NCBI GenBank assembly: GCA_965249005.1
Contig: CBDFLD010000021.1
Span: forward strand, 248,001 to 312,000
Source: CBDFLD01 sp965249005
GTDB taxonomy: Bacteria > Acidobacteriota > UBA6911
Direction: 5' to 3'
DNA: 64,000 nucleotides
Notes under the pieces: model-generated
Databases searched by the model: none
What the model saw: only the letters and a program-made list of their open reading frames with translations
Told to the model about the DNA's origin: nothing
Translations under genes and position numbers: made by a program
Shown here: piece by piece, positions 34,501 to 41,296 of the stretch
How positions within the stretch are numbered: position 1 is the first letter of the stretch
Layout of the letters: each line of letters opens with the position of its first letter

Positions 34501-35944
34501 AGACCGGGAAAGTGGCGTGCAGGGAGCGTGGCTGCAGAACGTCTCGCTGGGTGGATTGGCGGGCCTGTTCGGCTACGGCCAGGGCGATGCGGGCGTCTCG
34601 ACCGGCTCCGGCAGGGGGCCGAGTGGGACCGGCCCGACTGTCGGGTTGGGAGGGCAGCCAGGTTACGGTCAGAATCGATTCCAGGGTGCGGGGACCAGGA
34701 ACTCGTCGCTGAGATCGGGATCGGGTGAGTACTCGGGGAGGAGGAATCGAGAGCTCAACCTTGCGGGAGTGTCCTTCGAGATGCCCTTGGCAGGACAGCA
34801 GAAGGGGACGAGCAGGAGCTGGGTACCGGCGTTGTGGGGGCAAGGGGACCTGCAGCACTTCAACGGGAACCTGGCGCGGTACGAGATGAGCTATCGAGGA
34901 GGTCTCGAGGCCGCCCATGTGGGGCTGGACCTCTATGCCAACGACAAGGTGCTGACCGGGCTGTCGTTCATGCGCAGCTGGGGGAACATGGATTACAGCG
35001 ACGATGGGATCGATGGGGTGTTGAGGAGTCGCATGAACACGTTTCATCCCTATCTGTACTGGCAGCCGACGGAACGGGTGAGCGTGTGGGGCATGGGAGG
35101 CTTGGGACGAGGGCGAGTGGACGTCAACGAGCCGGGGAGGAGTCACGACTTCGAGGCTGACTTTCGGATGTTCGCCGGGGGATTGAGGACGGTGCTGACG
35201 CGGCGAGGCAGCAATGAGTTGGGGCTGCGGGCGGACGCCTTCTCGGCGCAACTGAGGACCGAAGCCTCCGAAGACATCGCGAAGGTGCGAGGTGAGGCCC
35301 ACCGGGCGCGGTTGATGCTGGAGTGGGTGCACACCAAGCAGCTGTCAGTGGGGCGATCCCTGAGCCTGAAGGCGGAGGCTGGCGGGCGTTTCGACGGGGG
35401 CGATGCGGAACGGGGCAGCGGCGCGGAAACAGGATTCCGTCTGGGGTATCTGGATGCGAACAGTGGACTGGACGTGGCCATGTATAGCCGGGTGCTGGTG
35501 GTGCACGCAAGCGACTACCGGGACTGGGGATTGGGGGTACAGGCGAGCTGGGACCCGGGCGAGAAGCAGCGCGGGCTCCGGGTGGCGGTGACCTCCGCGC
35601 GGGGCCAGGATGGAGGCGGCCGAACGACGCTATGGAACAACTCTAATATGGTCACGCGCCCGCCGGGGATGGGAGCAATGGGAATGGGTTCCCAGGGCCG
35701 GACGGAAAGCGAGGTGGCCTACGGCGGCCTGAAGGCGCTGGGCTTACCGGGTCTGCTGACGCCCTATAGCCGGCTGCGATGGGCCGGACAGGGCCGGGAG
35801 CTGGTCTGGGGAACCGCTTGGAGCCTGCCTCCACGCTCGCAGCTGGCGCTGCCATTGATGCTGGAATTGGAAGCCTTGAGGCGGGAGAACAGAACGGGTC
35901 CGGCTGATCTAGCGGTGCTGGTGCGAATGTCGATCCCCTTCTGA
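28502..35944 (+). CDS. Giant multidomain surface adhesin with C-terminal autotransporter-like barrel
   Basis: 2,480 residues from ATG 28502 (a GTG precedes it at 28499). Signal peptide to about residue 31 (cleavage after AHA). Then: an N-terminal beta domain (32-195); six fibronectin type III repeats (about 200-725); two cadherin-like repeats starting DEDTAYIFKE (about 735-975) and one Ig/cadherin-like repeat; three 100-residue cadherin-like sandwich repeats (1073-1372); three Ig-like repeats ending in A-E-D-A-A-G-N-G-N (about 1375-1660); two Calx-beta domains (about 1660-1880); a low-complexity Gly/Ser region; and a barrel-like region from about 2080 to a terminal Phe (MSIPF). The family role is adhesion at the outer membrane. 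DNA near 32 kb is a recent tandem duplication. Confidence 0.9.
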   Translation: MRSKDPRLTIIGVFLAAATLMLGFPAPAHAQTVLVSNTGQSNAGQTSVNPSDHAQGFTTGQNTLGYSLTSIELGVGVASGSGTLTVTVRGDDGSGDPGGNTLYTLNNPANVAAGLRTFTAPAGASLSANTQYFVQMVFAPNGSASYPQWDNTTSSLQDSGSAIGWSIRNGRHVRTPGSTGWGSINFTVLQIRVNGQIRAPAAPMNLSATPDDGQVTLSWTNPANNTITKYQYRRKTDTGTYGSWTDIPNSGDTTTSYTVTGLTNGTQYTFGVRAVNAGGNGAASTVTATPAPVPAAPTNLEAEVRDRRIGLTWDDPGDSTIDEYEYSTDGGSFSVISGSDDTTTSYTVTGLTNGTQYTFAVRAVNNTDDGVESTVTATPLWPAPTGLVATAGQGRVTLEWNNGHAGIGDYFTYARGSDIVDRTKFLPRRSGSTTTDIVYPLTNGILYTFSVRALHGKESPTVTARPVSMPAPDNLSATEGDDRQTTLSWSDPGDDSIYKYQVSIDNGTTFTDISGSSKSTTATIVAGLTNGTGYTLAVRGVNWWGYGAASTATATPLWPAPANLVATPDDSRIYLEWDTNPGITDYRADVSSGSSVNAPAGSGSKTIAAIASLINGTEYTFTVLATQGTADSSWPAAVNATPMAVLPDAPTNLSATPSNGKVTLSWDDPGNNTITKYQVSRDGGTSFTDISNSGATTTTTTVTGLTNGTQYTFAVRAVNTTGDGAAATTTATPVNDAPTASAKTVSMDEDTAYIFKEDDFGFASVKSGATLGHVKITALPGPNQGTLSVGGTAIASVTTPRQVTKTGLDAGNLTYTPPANANGAAFATFDFKVNDGVADSDMAYTITINVNAVNDPITGSDKTVSTDEDTAYIFKEADFAFSDVDAGATLNHVKITALPGPNQGTLSVGGTAIASVSPPRQVTKAELDGGDLTYTPPTNANGAAFATFDFKVSDGTDDSDDEYTLTIDVNAVNDPPVAITDTAETSENIPVVIGVLENDSDVDPGTALRVVEVGFPTAPNNGTAAINTNATTVTYTPNANVTGTDTFSYAVTDGIATANVPVTVTILQSGANANLSNLTISSGTLTPNFAATTTSYAVTVETPTGSVQVTPTTADAQATVTVNGALVDSGTASSEIPLSAVDEPTHIPVEVTAQNNTTKTYTITVTQRLSNNANLSGLTISSGTLTPVFAVGTTDYGVDVGNAVTSVTVTPTTEHADATVTVNGALVDSGTASSEIPLSAVDEPTHIPVEVTAQNNTTKTYTITVTQRLSNNANLSGLTISSGTLTPVFAVGTTDYGVDVGNAVTSVTVTPTTEHADATVTVNGALVPRGTASSEIPLSAVDEPTHIPVEVTAANGMATKAYAIEVRRAEDETRPRVEIQTEASAPVGGAFEVTIRFSESVLGFTLTDIGVSNGTASNFNRVSSRAYTVTITPEATGEVRVEVGSNVAEDAAGNGNRAAEPLVIEADLTGPEVEITSEAMGAVNGAFEVTITFSEAVTGFEQSEITVTNGTVSSFSGSGTSYTVEITPSESGKVTVEVGADVAEDAAGNGNQAAGPFIIEADLEQPEVTIEGPTEPVGMAGFEVTIAFSEPVEGFEPEDIQVSNGMVADFTEVSSSEYRATIKPAEAGQPVVVEVPEEVAEDGAGNGNRAAEAFEVETKLAVSYQEESYTAREGGETVTVTVKLSQGWDEELVIPIRVTRPETTEVADYTLDGLEEWDAQEGTGTLTFQAEETEQILRIAANHDGDGDDETVELGFGELPEIVMAGELAVATVTLEDKGLVELKVSFGQTEYQIREGQQADIEVTVSPAADRRVEVPLVVAPKGGATDEDYSGVPSKVVFEEGESQGTISVAVLADEVNDPGEGIVLSLGELPEAVRAGEIPETTVNFTQRRTAEQFSQTLEVALAVMARTMGESAQTAIEGRFERHRQWSRLGAAGGAVSTAQPGSDNSATGLGEGESQRIGSESLEGAGRRRAEGPVVPSAGGGAGARAVMGSSGESGDRESGVQGAWLQNVSLGGLAGLFGYGQGDAGVSTGSGRGPSGTGPTVGLGGQPGYGQNRFQGAGTRNSSLRSGSGEYSGRRNRELNLAGVSFEMPLAGQQKGTSRSWVPALWGQGDLQHFNGNLARYEMSYRGGLEAAHVGLDLYANDKVLTGLSFMRSWGNMDYSDDGIDGVLRSRMNTFHPYLYWQPTERVSVWGMGGLGRGRVDVNEPGRSHDFEADFRMFAGGLRTVLTRRGSNELGLRADAFSAQLRTEASEDIAKVRGEAHRARLMLEWVHTKQLSVGRSLSLKAEAGGRFDGGDAERGSGAETGFRLGYLDANSGLDVAMYSRVLVVHASDYRDWGLGVQASWDPGEKQRGLRVAVTSARGQDGGGRTTLWNNSNMVTRPPGMGAMGMGSQGRTESEVAYGGLKALGLPGLLTPYSRLRWAGQGRELVWGTAWSLPPRSQLALPLMLELEALRRENRTGPADLAVLVRMSIPF
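31715..32614 (+). repeat. Three 300-bp tandem repeats inside the adhesin gene
   Basis: Units begin at 31715, 32015 and 32315, each 100 codons starting N-A-N-L-S and containing TVNGALV. Units 2 and 3 are nearly identical at the DNA level until the last third, unit 1 differs in its first half. In-frame length change by slippage or recombination would alter adhesin length without a frameshift. Confidence 0.9.
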
Positions 35945-35985
35945 GGAACTGACCCCGAGCAGTGGGTCAACCCCCTGCCTGTCCC

Positions 35986-36066
35986 TACGAGCGGCCCGCC
36001 GTCAGCACCAGGGTGAACGACGACCCAGATATCCTGGCTCCGACGTTGGAGAGGGGGCATGCTTGA
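35986..36066 (+). pseudogene. SRAP remnant 3, 3' end only
   Basis: Bases encode YERPAVSTRVNDDPDILAPT, matching the C-terminus of the first SRAP remnant (YERRAVSTRVN...DDPDILVPR). Nothing of the rest of the gene is present. The following 170 bases resemble those after SRAP remnant 2. Confidence 0.75.
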
Positions 36067-36250
36067 CCGGAAGGACGGAAATGTGCTTGACAACGCTTCC
36101 GCCTCGAATTTGCTGGATCGGGAAAGAGGAAATCCGCGTCAACTGCGCTTCCGCTTTTTCGGCACAACCCGAATTCAGTAACTCCTTCAAATCTAATGGT
36201 TTATTCTCCTGAGGCGACCGGTGAGTGGTTATGAAGAGGGTTGCTTAAGG

Positions 36251-36580
36251 GGAGCCAAAATCATAACCGCGAACTTTTGCGGTCTGTTAGTTAACGCAAG
36301 ACCCCGACGGACGGCCCCGCCGGGGTCTTGTCGTATCTGGCGCTTTTCCAATCACTTGCGCCGACCTCCACATTCTTTCCGATTCTCCGGTTCGTAAACT
36401 GACGCACGGGGTAGCGCGTGCAACCATGGGGGTTGCGCACGCCCTCCCCAAGATATCGTTTACGGATTCTCCCATTCTCCATTTAACATCCCGCTTTATT
36501 TAACGGCCCGGTTGCACGCGGACCACCAAAAAGTGACACTTTTTCACTCGCTCCGGTAAGTATCTATATAGAAGCCGGGC
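36251..36580 (+). repeat. Long direct repeat, copy B (distal end of island)
   Basis: 330 bases, nearly identical to 19530-19857. It begins with GGAGCCA, which matches the last seven bases of tRNA-Asn, and includes the terminator stem, the imperfect inverted repeat and a GACAC...CCGGTAAGTA element. Likely attR of the island, or the junction with the prophage whose recombinase genes follow. Confidence 0.85.
36535..36565 (+). promoter_or_regulatory. GACAC...CCGGTAAGTA element, copy in repeat B
   Basis: Same fixed 18-base distance between the two boxes as in the other copies. The left box is the right half of a perfect palindrome AAAAAGTG-A-CACTTTTT. The next gene start with a good ribosome binding site is at 36765. 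Confidence 0.5.
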
Positions 36581-36764
36581 CAAGAGGGTCCGGCGGATCA
36601 CCAGACAGCGGCAGCGGCCGTGAAGGACGGAGCCCGTTGTGGGTGCCGGCGATATCGCCATCGTGCGGTGTCGAGCGGACTCCAACGGCTCCTGACGACC
36701 GTTTCCGTCCCACGCGGCATCCACAGCACCTCCTCTTCCGCGGCCTCCCGCCAAGGAGGACCGG

Positions 36765-36968
36765 ATGCCGACCAACGCAAACATCCCACCCACCCGCGAT
36801 GAGGTGATCGCGGAGATCGCCTCGATCCTGGCCCAAGGCTGCCTGCGCCTCCGGAAGAGCCGAGGAATTTCGCCCACATCCGGGAACGAGGCCGGGAAAG
36901 ATAAGCATTTTCAGCCGCTTACGGAGAATAGACTTGATCGTTCGGGCCACCGAAGCGTTCATGAATGA
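36765..36968 (+). CDS. Small recombinase-associated protein, probably truncated
   Basis: 67 residues. AAGGAGG lies 5 bases before the ATG. The first 34 residues (MPTNANIPPTRDEVIAEIAS then ILAQGCLRLRKSR) look like a small helical protein often seen ahead of DUF2924-recombinase pairs. The remainder is unrelated, so the 3' end is probably replaced or frameshifted. Confidence 0.45.
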   Translation: MPTNANIPPTRDEVIAEIASILAQGCLRLRKSRGISPTSGNEAGKDKHFQPLTENRLDRSGHRSVHE

Positions 36969-37044
36969 ACGAGTTAACGCCCCGAGACGGCGAGGCGGAT
37001 GGACCGCCCGCCAGAGGGTGAGTCCATGAACAGGAGGAAATTGG

Positions 37045-37581
37045 ATGAAAGCAAGCACCTATCAACAGATCCAGGAGCTGTCCCGACTGACCGTGGGCCA
37101 GCTCCGGGACAAGTACCTGGAGGTCTTCGGCGAGGAGAGCCGCTGCCACCACAAGGCGGCCCTGCAAAAGCGCATCGCCTGGCGCCTGCAGGCCCTGGCC
37201 GAGGGCGGCCTCTCCGAGCGGGCCCGCCGGCGTGCCGAGGAACTGGCCAACGACACCGATCTCAGAATGCGCGCCCCGCGTGATCAGATCCGGCCCGGCT
37301 CAGCGGAGGTGAGGGCTCGAACGGCGAAGAGCCGCATCCCGCCCTCGCGAGATCCGCGACTACCCGTGCCCGGCACACTGCTGGTGCGGGAGTTTCGGGG
37401 GCGCGACGTGGTGGTCAAGGTGCTCGATGAGGGCTTCGAGTTCGAGGACCGGCGCTATCCGTCCCTGTCGGCCATCGCCAAGGAAATCACGGGCAGCAAA
37501 TGGAACGGGTTCCTGTTCTTCGGCCTCACCGGTGGTGACGCACCCGCGAGCGGGCGTCACCATCAGGGGGTGAGCGAATGA
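37045..37581 (+). CDS. DUF2924 family protein
   Basis: 178 residues. The C-terminal half carries the DUF2924 core: PGTLLVREFRGRDVVVKVLD, GFEFEDRRYPSLSAIAKEI then TGSKWNGFLFFGL. The N-terminal half is helical (LTVGQLRDKYLEVFGEESR). DUF2924 genes commonly sit directly upstream of large serine recombinases, as here (4-base overlap), and are thought to help recombination, without direct proof. GGAGG precedes the ATG. Confidence 0.82.
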   Translation: MKASTYQQIQELSRLTVGQLRDKYLEVFGEESRCHHKAALQKRIAWRLQALAEGGLSERARRRAEELANDTDLRMRAPRDQIRPGSAEVRARTAKSRIPPSRDPRLPVPGTLLVREFRGRDVVVKVLDEGFEFEDRRYPSLSAIAKEITGSKWNGFLFFGLTGGDAPASGRHHQGVSE

Positions 37582-38057
37582 ACGGAAATCTCCACTCCGC
37601 TCCGTCGATGACCCCGGCTTCTGCCCCAACTCAAAACGACGCCGTCCGCTGCGCCATCTACACCCGCAAGTCAACGGAGGAAGGACTCGACCAGGAGTTC
37701 AACAGCCTCGACGCGCAGCGGGAATCGGCAGAAGCCTACATCGCCAGTCAGCGGCACGAGGGCTGGAGCTGCCTGCCCGACTACTACGACGATGGCGGCT
37801 TCACCGGCGGCAACATGCAGCGGCCTGCTCTTGAGCGCCTGTGTGCCGACATCGAGGCCTCCCGGATCGACTGCGTGGTGGTCTACAAGGTGGATCGTCT
37901 CAGCCGGTCGCTGCTGGACTTCGCCCGCATCATGGAGCTCTTCGACCGCCACAAGGTGAGCTTTGTCTCGGTCACCCAGCAGTTCAACACGACCAGCTCC
38001 ATGGGGCGGCTCACCATGATGACCTGCCCCCACGAACGAGTCCACCCTCTAAGTTAG
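37578..38057 (+). pseudogene. Large serine recombinase, N-terminal domain, broken by IS3-family element
   Basis: Resolvase-type catalytic domain: AIYTRKSTEEGLDQEFNSLD (catalytic Ser in RKS), DDGGFTGGNMQRPAL, VVVYKVDRLSRSLLDF, VSVTQQFNTTSSMGRLTM. Homology stops at about 38028, where the IS3-family element begins; the last residues come from the insertion. The DNA-binding and zinc/coiled-coil domains are not found on the far side of the insertion. With repeat B just upstream this was probably the integrase of the element; now it cannot integrate or excise it unaided. Confidence 0.85.
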
Positions 38058-38918
38058 ACTCGGAGCCATTTGAAGTGCACTCCAAGGGATAAGATCCAGT
38101 GCCTGAGACCTAGGTAGTTTGGCCTCTGGTGCCGGCGGCCGATAGGCCAAGGCGCTGTGAGGCCGGATCTGATTGTAATCCCTTCGCCAGCGTTTTACCA
38201 ACACCTTGGCTTCCCCAAGCGTGTCGAAGATCTCCATGTTCAGCAGCTCATCCCGTAGTTTCCCGTTGAAACTCTCAATGTACCCATTCTCCCAGGAGGG
38301 GCTGCTCGGCTCGATGTACAAGGTCCTTACCCCAACAGCCTGCAGCCAGTCCCGGACCGTCTGTGCCGTAAACTCTGATCCGTTATCGGACCGGATAAAC
38401 TCAGGCACTCCCCGATCAACGAATAACTCCGCCAACCGGTCCAACACGTCTTGGTGATTCATCTGCCGTTTCACATCAATGGCGAGGCACTCTCTGGTGT
38501 ACTCATCCAGGATCGTCAATAGCCGAAAGGCTCGCCCATCATGGGTCCGTTCATGCACGAAATCATAGCTCCAGACGTGGTTCTTGCGAGCCGCTCGTAA
38601 CCGAACACAGGAACCGTCATTAAGCCACAGTCTCCTTCGTTTCGGCTGTCTGGACGGGACTTTCAGCCCTTCTTGTCTCCACAGCCTCTCCACCCGCTTA
38701 GGATTCACCTTCCACCCTTCCCCATGAAGTATCGCCGTGACCCGCCGGTAGCCATAACGCCCGTATTGCGTAGCCAACTCCACCATCCGGGCCACCAATC
38801 GGGCCTCATCATCGGGAATTTGCCTTTCCCTTTGCTGGGTCGATCGAACCGGTCCCAGCACTTGGCAGGCCCGACGTTCGGAGACTCGCTCTGCTCCTAA
38901 TCGCTCTCGTACCCACAT
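38049..38918 (-). CDS. IS3-family transposase OrfB
   Basis: 289 residues from ATG 38918; the homologous frame starts further upstream and overlaps orfA, as expected for a fusion made by programmed frameshifting. The HTH_21 region (RYGYRRVTAILHGEGWKVNP) precedes the rve integrase core with D (WSYDFVHERTHDGRAF), D (FIRSDNGSEFTA) and E (NGYIESFNGKLRDELLN). It ends NQIRPHSALAYRPPAPEA, the usual IS3 C-terminus. Intact. Confidence 0.92.
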   Translation of the reverse strand: MWVRERLGAERVSERRACQVLGPVRSTQQRERQIPDDEARLVARMVELATQYGRYGYRRVTAILHGEGWKVNPKRVERLWRQEGLKVPSRQPKRRRLWLNDGSCVRLRAARKNHVWSYDFVHERTHDGRAFRLLTILDEYTRECLAIDVKRQMNHQDVLDRLAELFVDRGVPEFIRSDNGSEFTAQTVRDWLQAVGVRTLYIEPSSPSWENGYIESFNGKLRDELLNMEIFDTLGEAKVLVKRWRRDYNQIRPHSALAYRPPAPEAKLPRSQALDLIPWSALQMAPSLT

Positions 38919-38944
38919 CACCGCTCGTCTCCTGTTCGCCGGGC

Positions 38945-39187
38945 CTAGAAGTTTCCCGAGGACACTTCCTTCAGGATCTGCTTGTCCAAAGACAGATCCG
39001 CCACCAGCTTCTTCAACCGGGTATTCTCCTTCTCCAACACCTTCAACCTCTTGGCCTGGTCCAACCGGAGCCCTCCGTACTCTTTGCGCCACCGGTAGTA
39101 GGTCTGCTCGCTCACCCCCATCTGCTTCGACACCTGTCCCACCCTCTGTCCTTGGGCCAGACCCACCTCTGCCTCACGCAGCTTCAT
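38945..39187 (-). CDS. IS3-family transposase OrfA
   Basis: 80 residues: HTH_8-type domain (GQRVGQVSKQMGVSEQTYYR then WRKEYGG) and a leucine-zipper coiled coil (LKVLEKENTRLKKLVADLSL). It ends SSGNF at a TAG, where translation can slip into orfB. The homologous frame continues a few codons upstream of this ATG (K-D-G-R-E-R-F-R-A-E-Q), so the true start may be non-ATG. Confidence 0.88.
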   Translation of the reverse strand: MKLREAEVGLAQGQRVGQVSKQMGVSEQTYYRWRKEYGGLRLDQAKRLKVLEKENTRLKKLVADLSLDKQILKEVSSGNF

Positions 39188-39443
39188 GATGATCTGTTCT
39201 GCCCTAAACCGCTCCCTGCCATCCTTGCCTCCTTCCTAAACCGGAAATCCTAACATTCAAACTGGACTCGTTTTAGCGGGCAAGGTCAAGGGACTCTGTA
39301 AAATACTCATCGACATTGTCCATGGTAGCCAGGCATTTTCCTTGCTTATCCTTTGTTTGTTCCCAGATAATCTAGCTCGGCCACGACAGGGAATCTCAAC
39401 GAAGAGGCAGACGCAACCAAGGCTATTCGCTACAGGTGTGACG

Positions 39444-40568
39444 ATGATGCAATGTCGATCGATGCTCACGGGCGACAACCTGCGGAGATCCTCGTTTTTC
39501 CTGCTGTTTATGTTCAGCGTCTTGGGACTCGCTGGTTGCGTCTCGCAACCCACGTTGGAGATGTTCCAGACCGACGACCCACCCTGTTACGACCGCTCCG
39601 CCCAGCCGCAAACTGCGGTTGTGGATACCCACCTGCACTTCCGACCTTTTGGAGGTCCTGCGATCCCGTTCGAGGAGATGGTCTCCTACCTCAAGGAGAC
39701 CGGCGTTCTGTTCGCCAACGTCTCTGGCATTGGTCAGATGCTGCCACCGGATTCGTCCTGCACCTACTACTTGGACTGTCCCGGGACGCCGGTGACGCCG
39801 ACGCTGAAGAACGATTTTGTCAGTGCCGCCAACTACGTCGCGAACGCCCCTCCAGGTGTCCACCTGACTCTCTCGATGACCTTCCCGGACTTGTCACGAC
39901 CGGAGTCGATCCTCCCGGGAATGCAACTCTTGGAGGAGGAGTACCCCGGCGCATTTCAGTGGATGGGCGAGGTAAATCTGGTGAAACAGGCGTTGTTTAG
40001 CAACGGGCGTAGTCCTGTCCCCATGGCCGTACTCACGGAGTGGGCAAAATTCATGGAGACGCTGCGGGAACGGGACATTCCGCTCGCGATTCACGCGGAT
40101 CTGGGCAACGACGAGAACCCGATCCGATACCTACCCCTCATGCAGGAAGTGCTGCGTTTGTATCCTAACAATACGATCATCTGGGTTCATATGGGACTGT
40201 CTCGGGAACTGGTCGATATGGACGCTGCCCAGCACATCCAAACGATGATGTTGCTATTGGATCGCTACCCGAAGCTGATGTTGGATATTTCCTGGCGGGT
40301 GATCGACGATGTCTACTTCTCACCGCCGGATAAGCGAGCACTCTATGTTGCGTTCTTGAACGACTACTCGGAACGGATCCTGCCTGGAACCGATTTCTTG
40401 GCCTCGAGGGACAAGGGCATCGATGTCTATCGCACGGAACTGCACGTTACGAGTCGGATCCTTCGTGACTTGAATGATGTCGCTTTTCGGAACATCGCCT
40501 TGGGGCAGAATTACTTCCGATTGCTGAGTCTGGACTATACCGCGCCGCCGGTGTGTGCGAGTCAATAA
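39444..40568 (+). CDS. Amidohydrolase-2 superfamily lipoprotein
   Basis: 374 residues from ATG 39444, chosen so that a lipoprotein signal leads the protein (FFLLFMFSVLGLAGC, Cys in a perfect lipobox). The metal-dependent hydrolase fold shows VDTHLHF (metal His pair), LAIHADLG, IIWVHMGLS and the late Asp in ILPGTDFLAS. PF04909-type enzymes hydrolyse or decarboxylate small substrates; this one would work on the membrane, facing the periplasm. It lies alone between the IS3 element and phage genes and is clearly cargo, not phage function. Substrate unknown. Confidence 0.8.
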   Translation: MMQCRSMLTGDNLRRSSFFLLFMFSVLGLAGCVSQPTLEMFQTDDPPCYDRSAQPQTAVVDTHLHFRPFGGPAIPFEEMVSYLKETGVLFANVSGIGQMLPPDSSCTYYLDCPGTPVTPTLKNDFVSAANYVANAPPGVHLTLSMTFPDLSRPESILPGMQLLEEEYPGAFQWMGEVNLVKQALFSNGRSPVPMAVLTEWAKFMETLRERDIPLAIHADLGNDENPIRYLPLMQEVLRLYPNNTIIWVHMGLSRELVDMDAAQHIQTMMLLLDRYPKLMLDISWRVIDDVYFSPPDKRALYVAFLNDYSERILPGTDFLASRDKGIDVYRTELHVTSRILRDLNDVAFRNIALGQNYFRLLSLDYTAPPVCASQ

Positions 40569-40623
40569 GCGTCACTCCGGAAAGGGTGCGTCAAATCCTG
40601 GCCGAGGACCGCGCATCGTAGCC

Positions 40624-40654
40624 GACACATTCCGAAACTTTCCGGTAAGTAACC
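40624..40654 (+). promoter_or_regulatory. GACAC...CCGGTAAGTA element 1 of the prophage
   Basis: GACACATTCC ... CCGGTAAGTAACC with the fixed 18-base distance, 104 bases before the first gene of the terminase block (40758). Probable phage promoter or leader signal. Confidence 0.5.
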
Positions 40655-40757
40655 AAAGACGGCTTTCTCGTTTTGGGGGCGAAATCTGTCTTTCCCGCCC
40701 AACCCCGAGGTGGGGACACCAGAGAGCCTGTCGTGAACACATCGTCGGAGCCGGTCT

Positions 40758-41180
40758 ATGGTATTGAACAAGAAAGACCAGCGGAACCTCGACACTTTGC
40801 ACGGCGCCGAGGGCAAGGCCCACCAGTGCCTGGACGAGTCCGAGCGGGAAATCTTCCGGGAGATCATCGAGCGCCTGTGGAACGACTTCGTGTTCAACAA
40901 AAGCTCGGACTTGCTGCAGGTCGAGCTGGTGGCGATCTACTCGGTGAAGCTGGTGCGGGCTCAGATCAACGGGGACATCGATGCCTCAGAGAAACTCGAC
41001 CGGATGATCTGCTGCCATCTCAAGGATCTGAAGGCCACCAAGATCACCCGCGAGGGTGAGGTCCCCAGCGGACCCCAGACCACACCGGCCGAGTGGGCCA
41101 CCGCCCTGCTGGAGAAGATGGCCGAGTCGCAGAAGAAACCGGTCCGGAAGCGAGCCAAGAGACGGAAAACGCGAAAATGA
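40758..41180 (+). CDS. Putative terminase small subunit-like phage protein
   Basis: 140 residues, mostly helical and charged, ending in a very basic tail (KKPVRKRAKRRKTRK). It opens a phage gene block after a promoter-like element and precedes terL by 3 kb. Small terminase subunits have this size and basic character, but no HTH motif is certain, so this is a positional guess. Confidence 0.4.
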   Translation: MVLNKKDQRNLDTLHGAEGKAHQCLDESEREIFREIIERLWNDFVFNKSSDLLQVELVAIYSVKLVRAQINGDIDASEKLDRMICCHLKDLKATKITREGEVPSGPQTTPAEWATALLEKMAESQKKPVRKRAKRRKTRK

Positions 41181-41296
41181 TAGCGGATAACACCATAGCG
41201 ACTTTTGGAGACGTCCCCGAACGGCGCGGGTTTCCGGCGCTTCGGCGAGCGGAAAGGTCCGATAAAACATGTTCGTTCGACTTCTGAAGTGGTCAT

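Larger units (their letters stand above)
38036..39271 (-). mobile_element. IS3-family insertion sequence (about 1.24 kb)
   Basis: Short inverted ends ACGAGTCCA (38036-38044) and TGGACTCGT (39263-39271) enclose orfA and orfB in two frames. Size and gene structure fit IS3. It interrupts the serine recombinase gene. Exact ends are uncertain by a few bases, and no target duplication was found. Confidence 0.8.
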
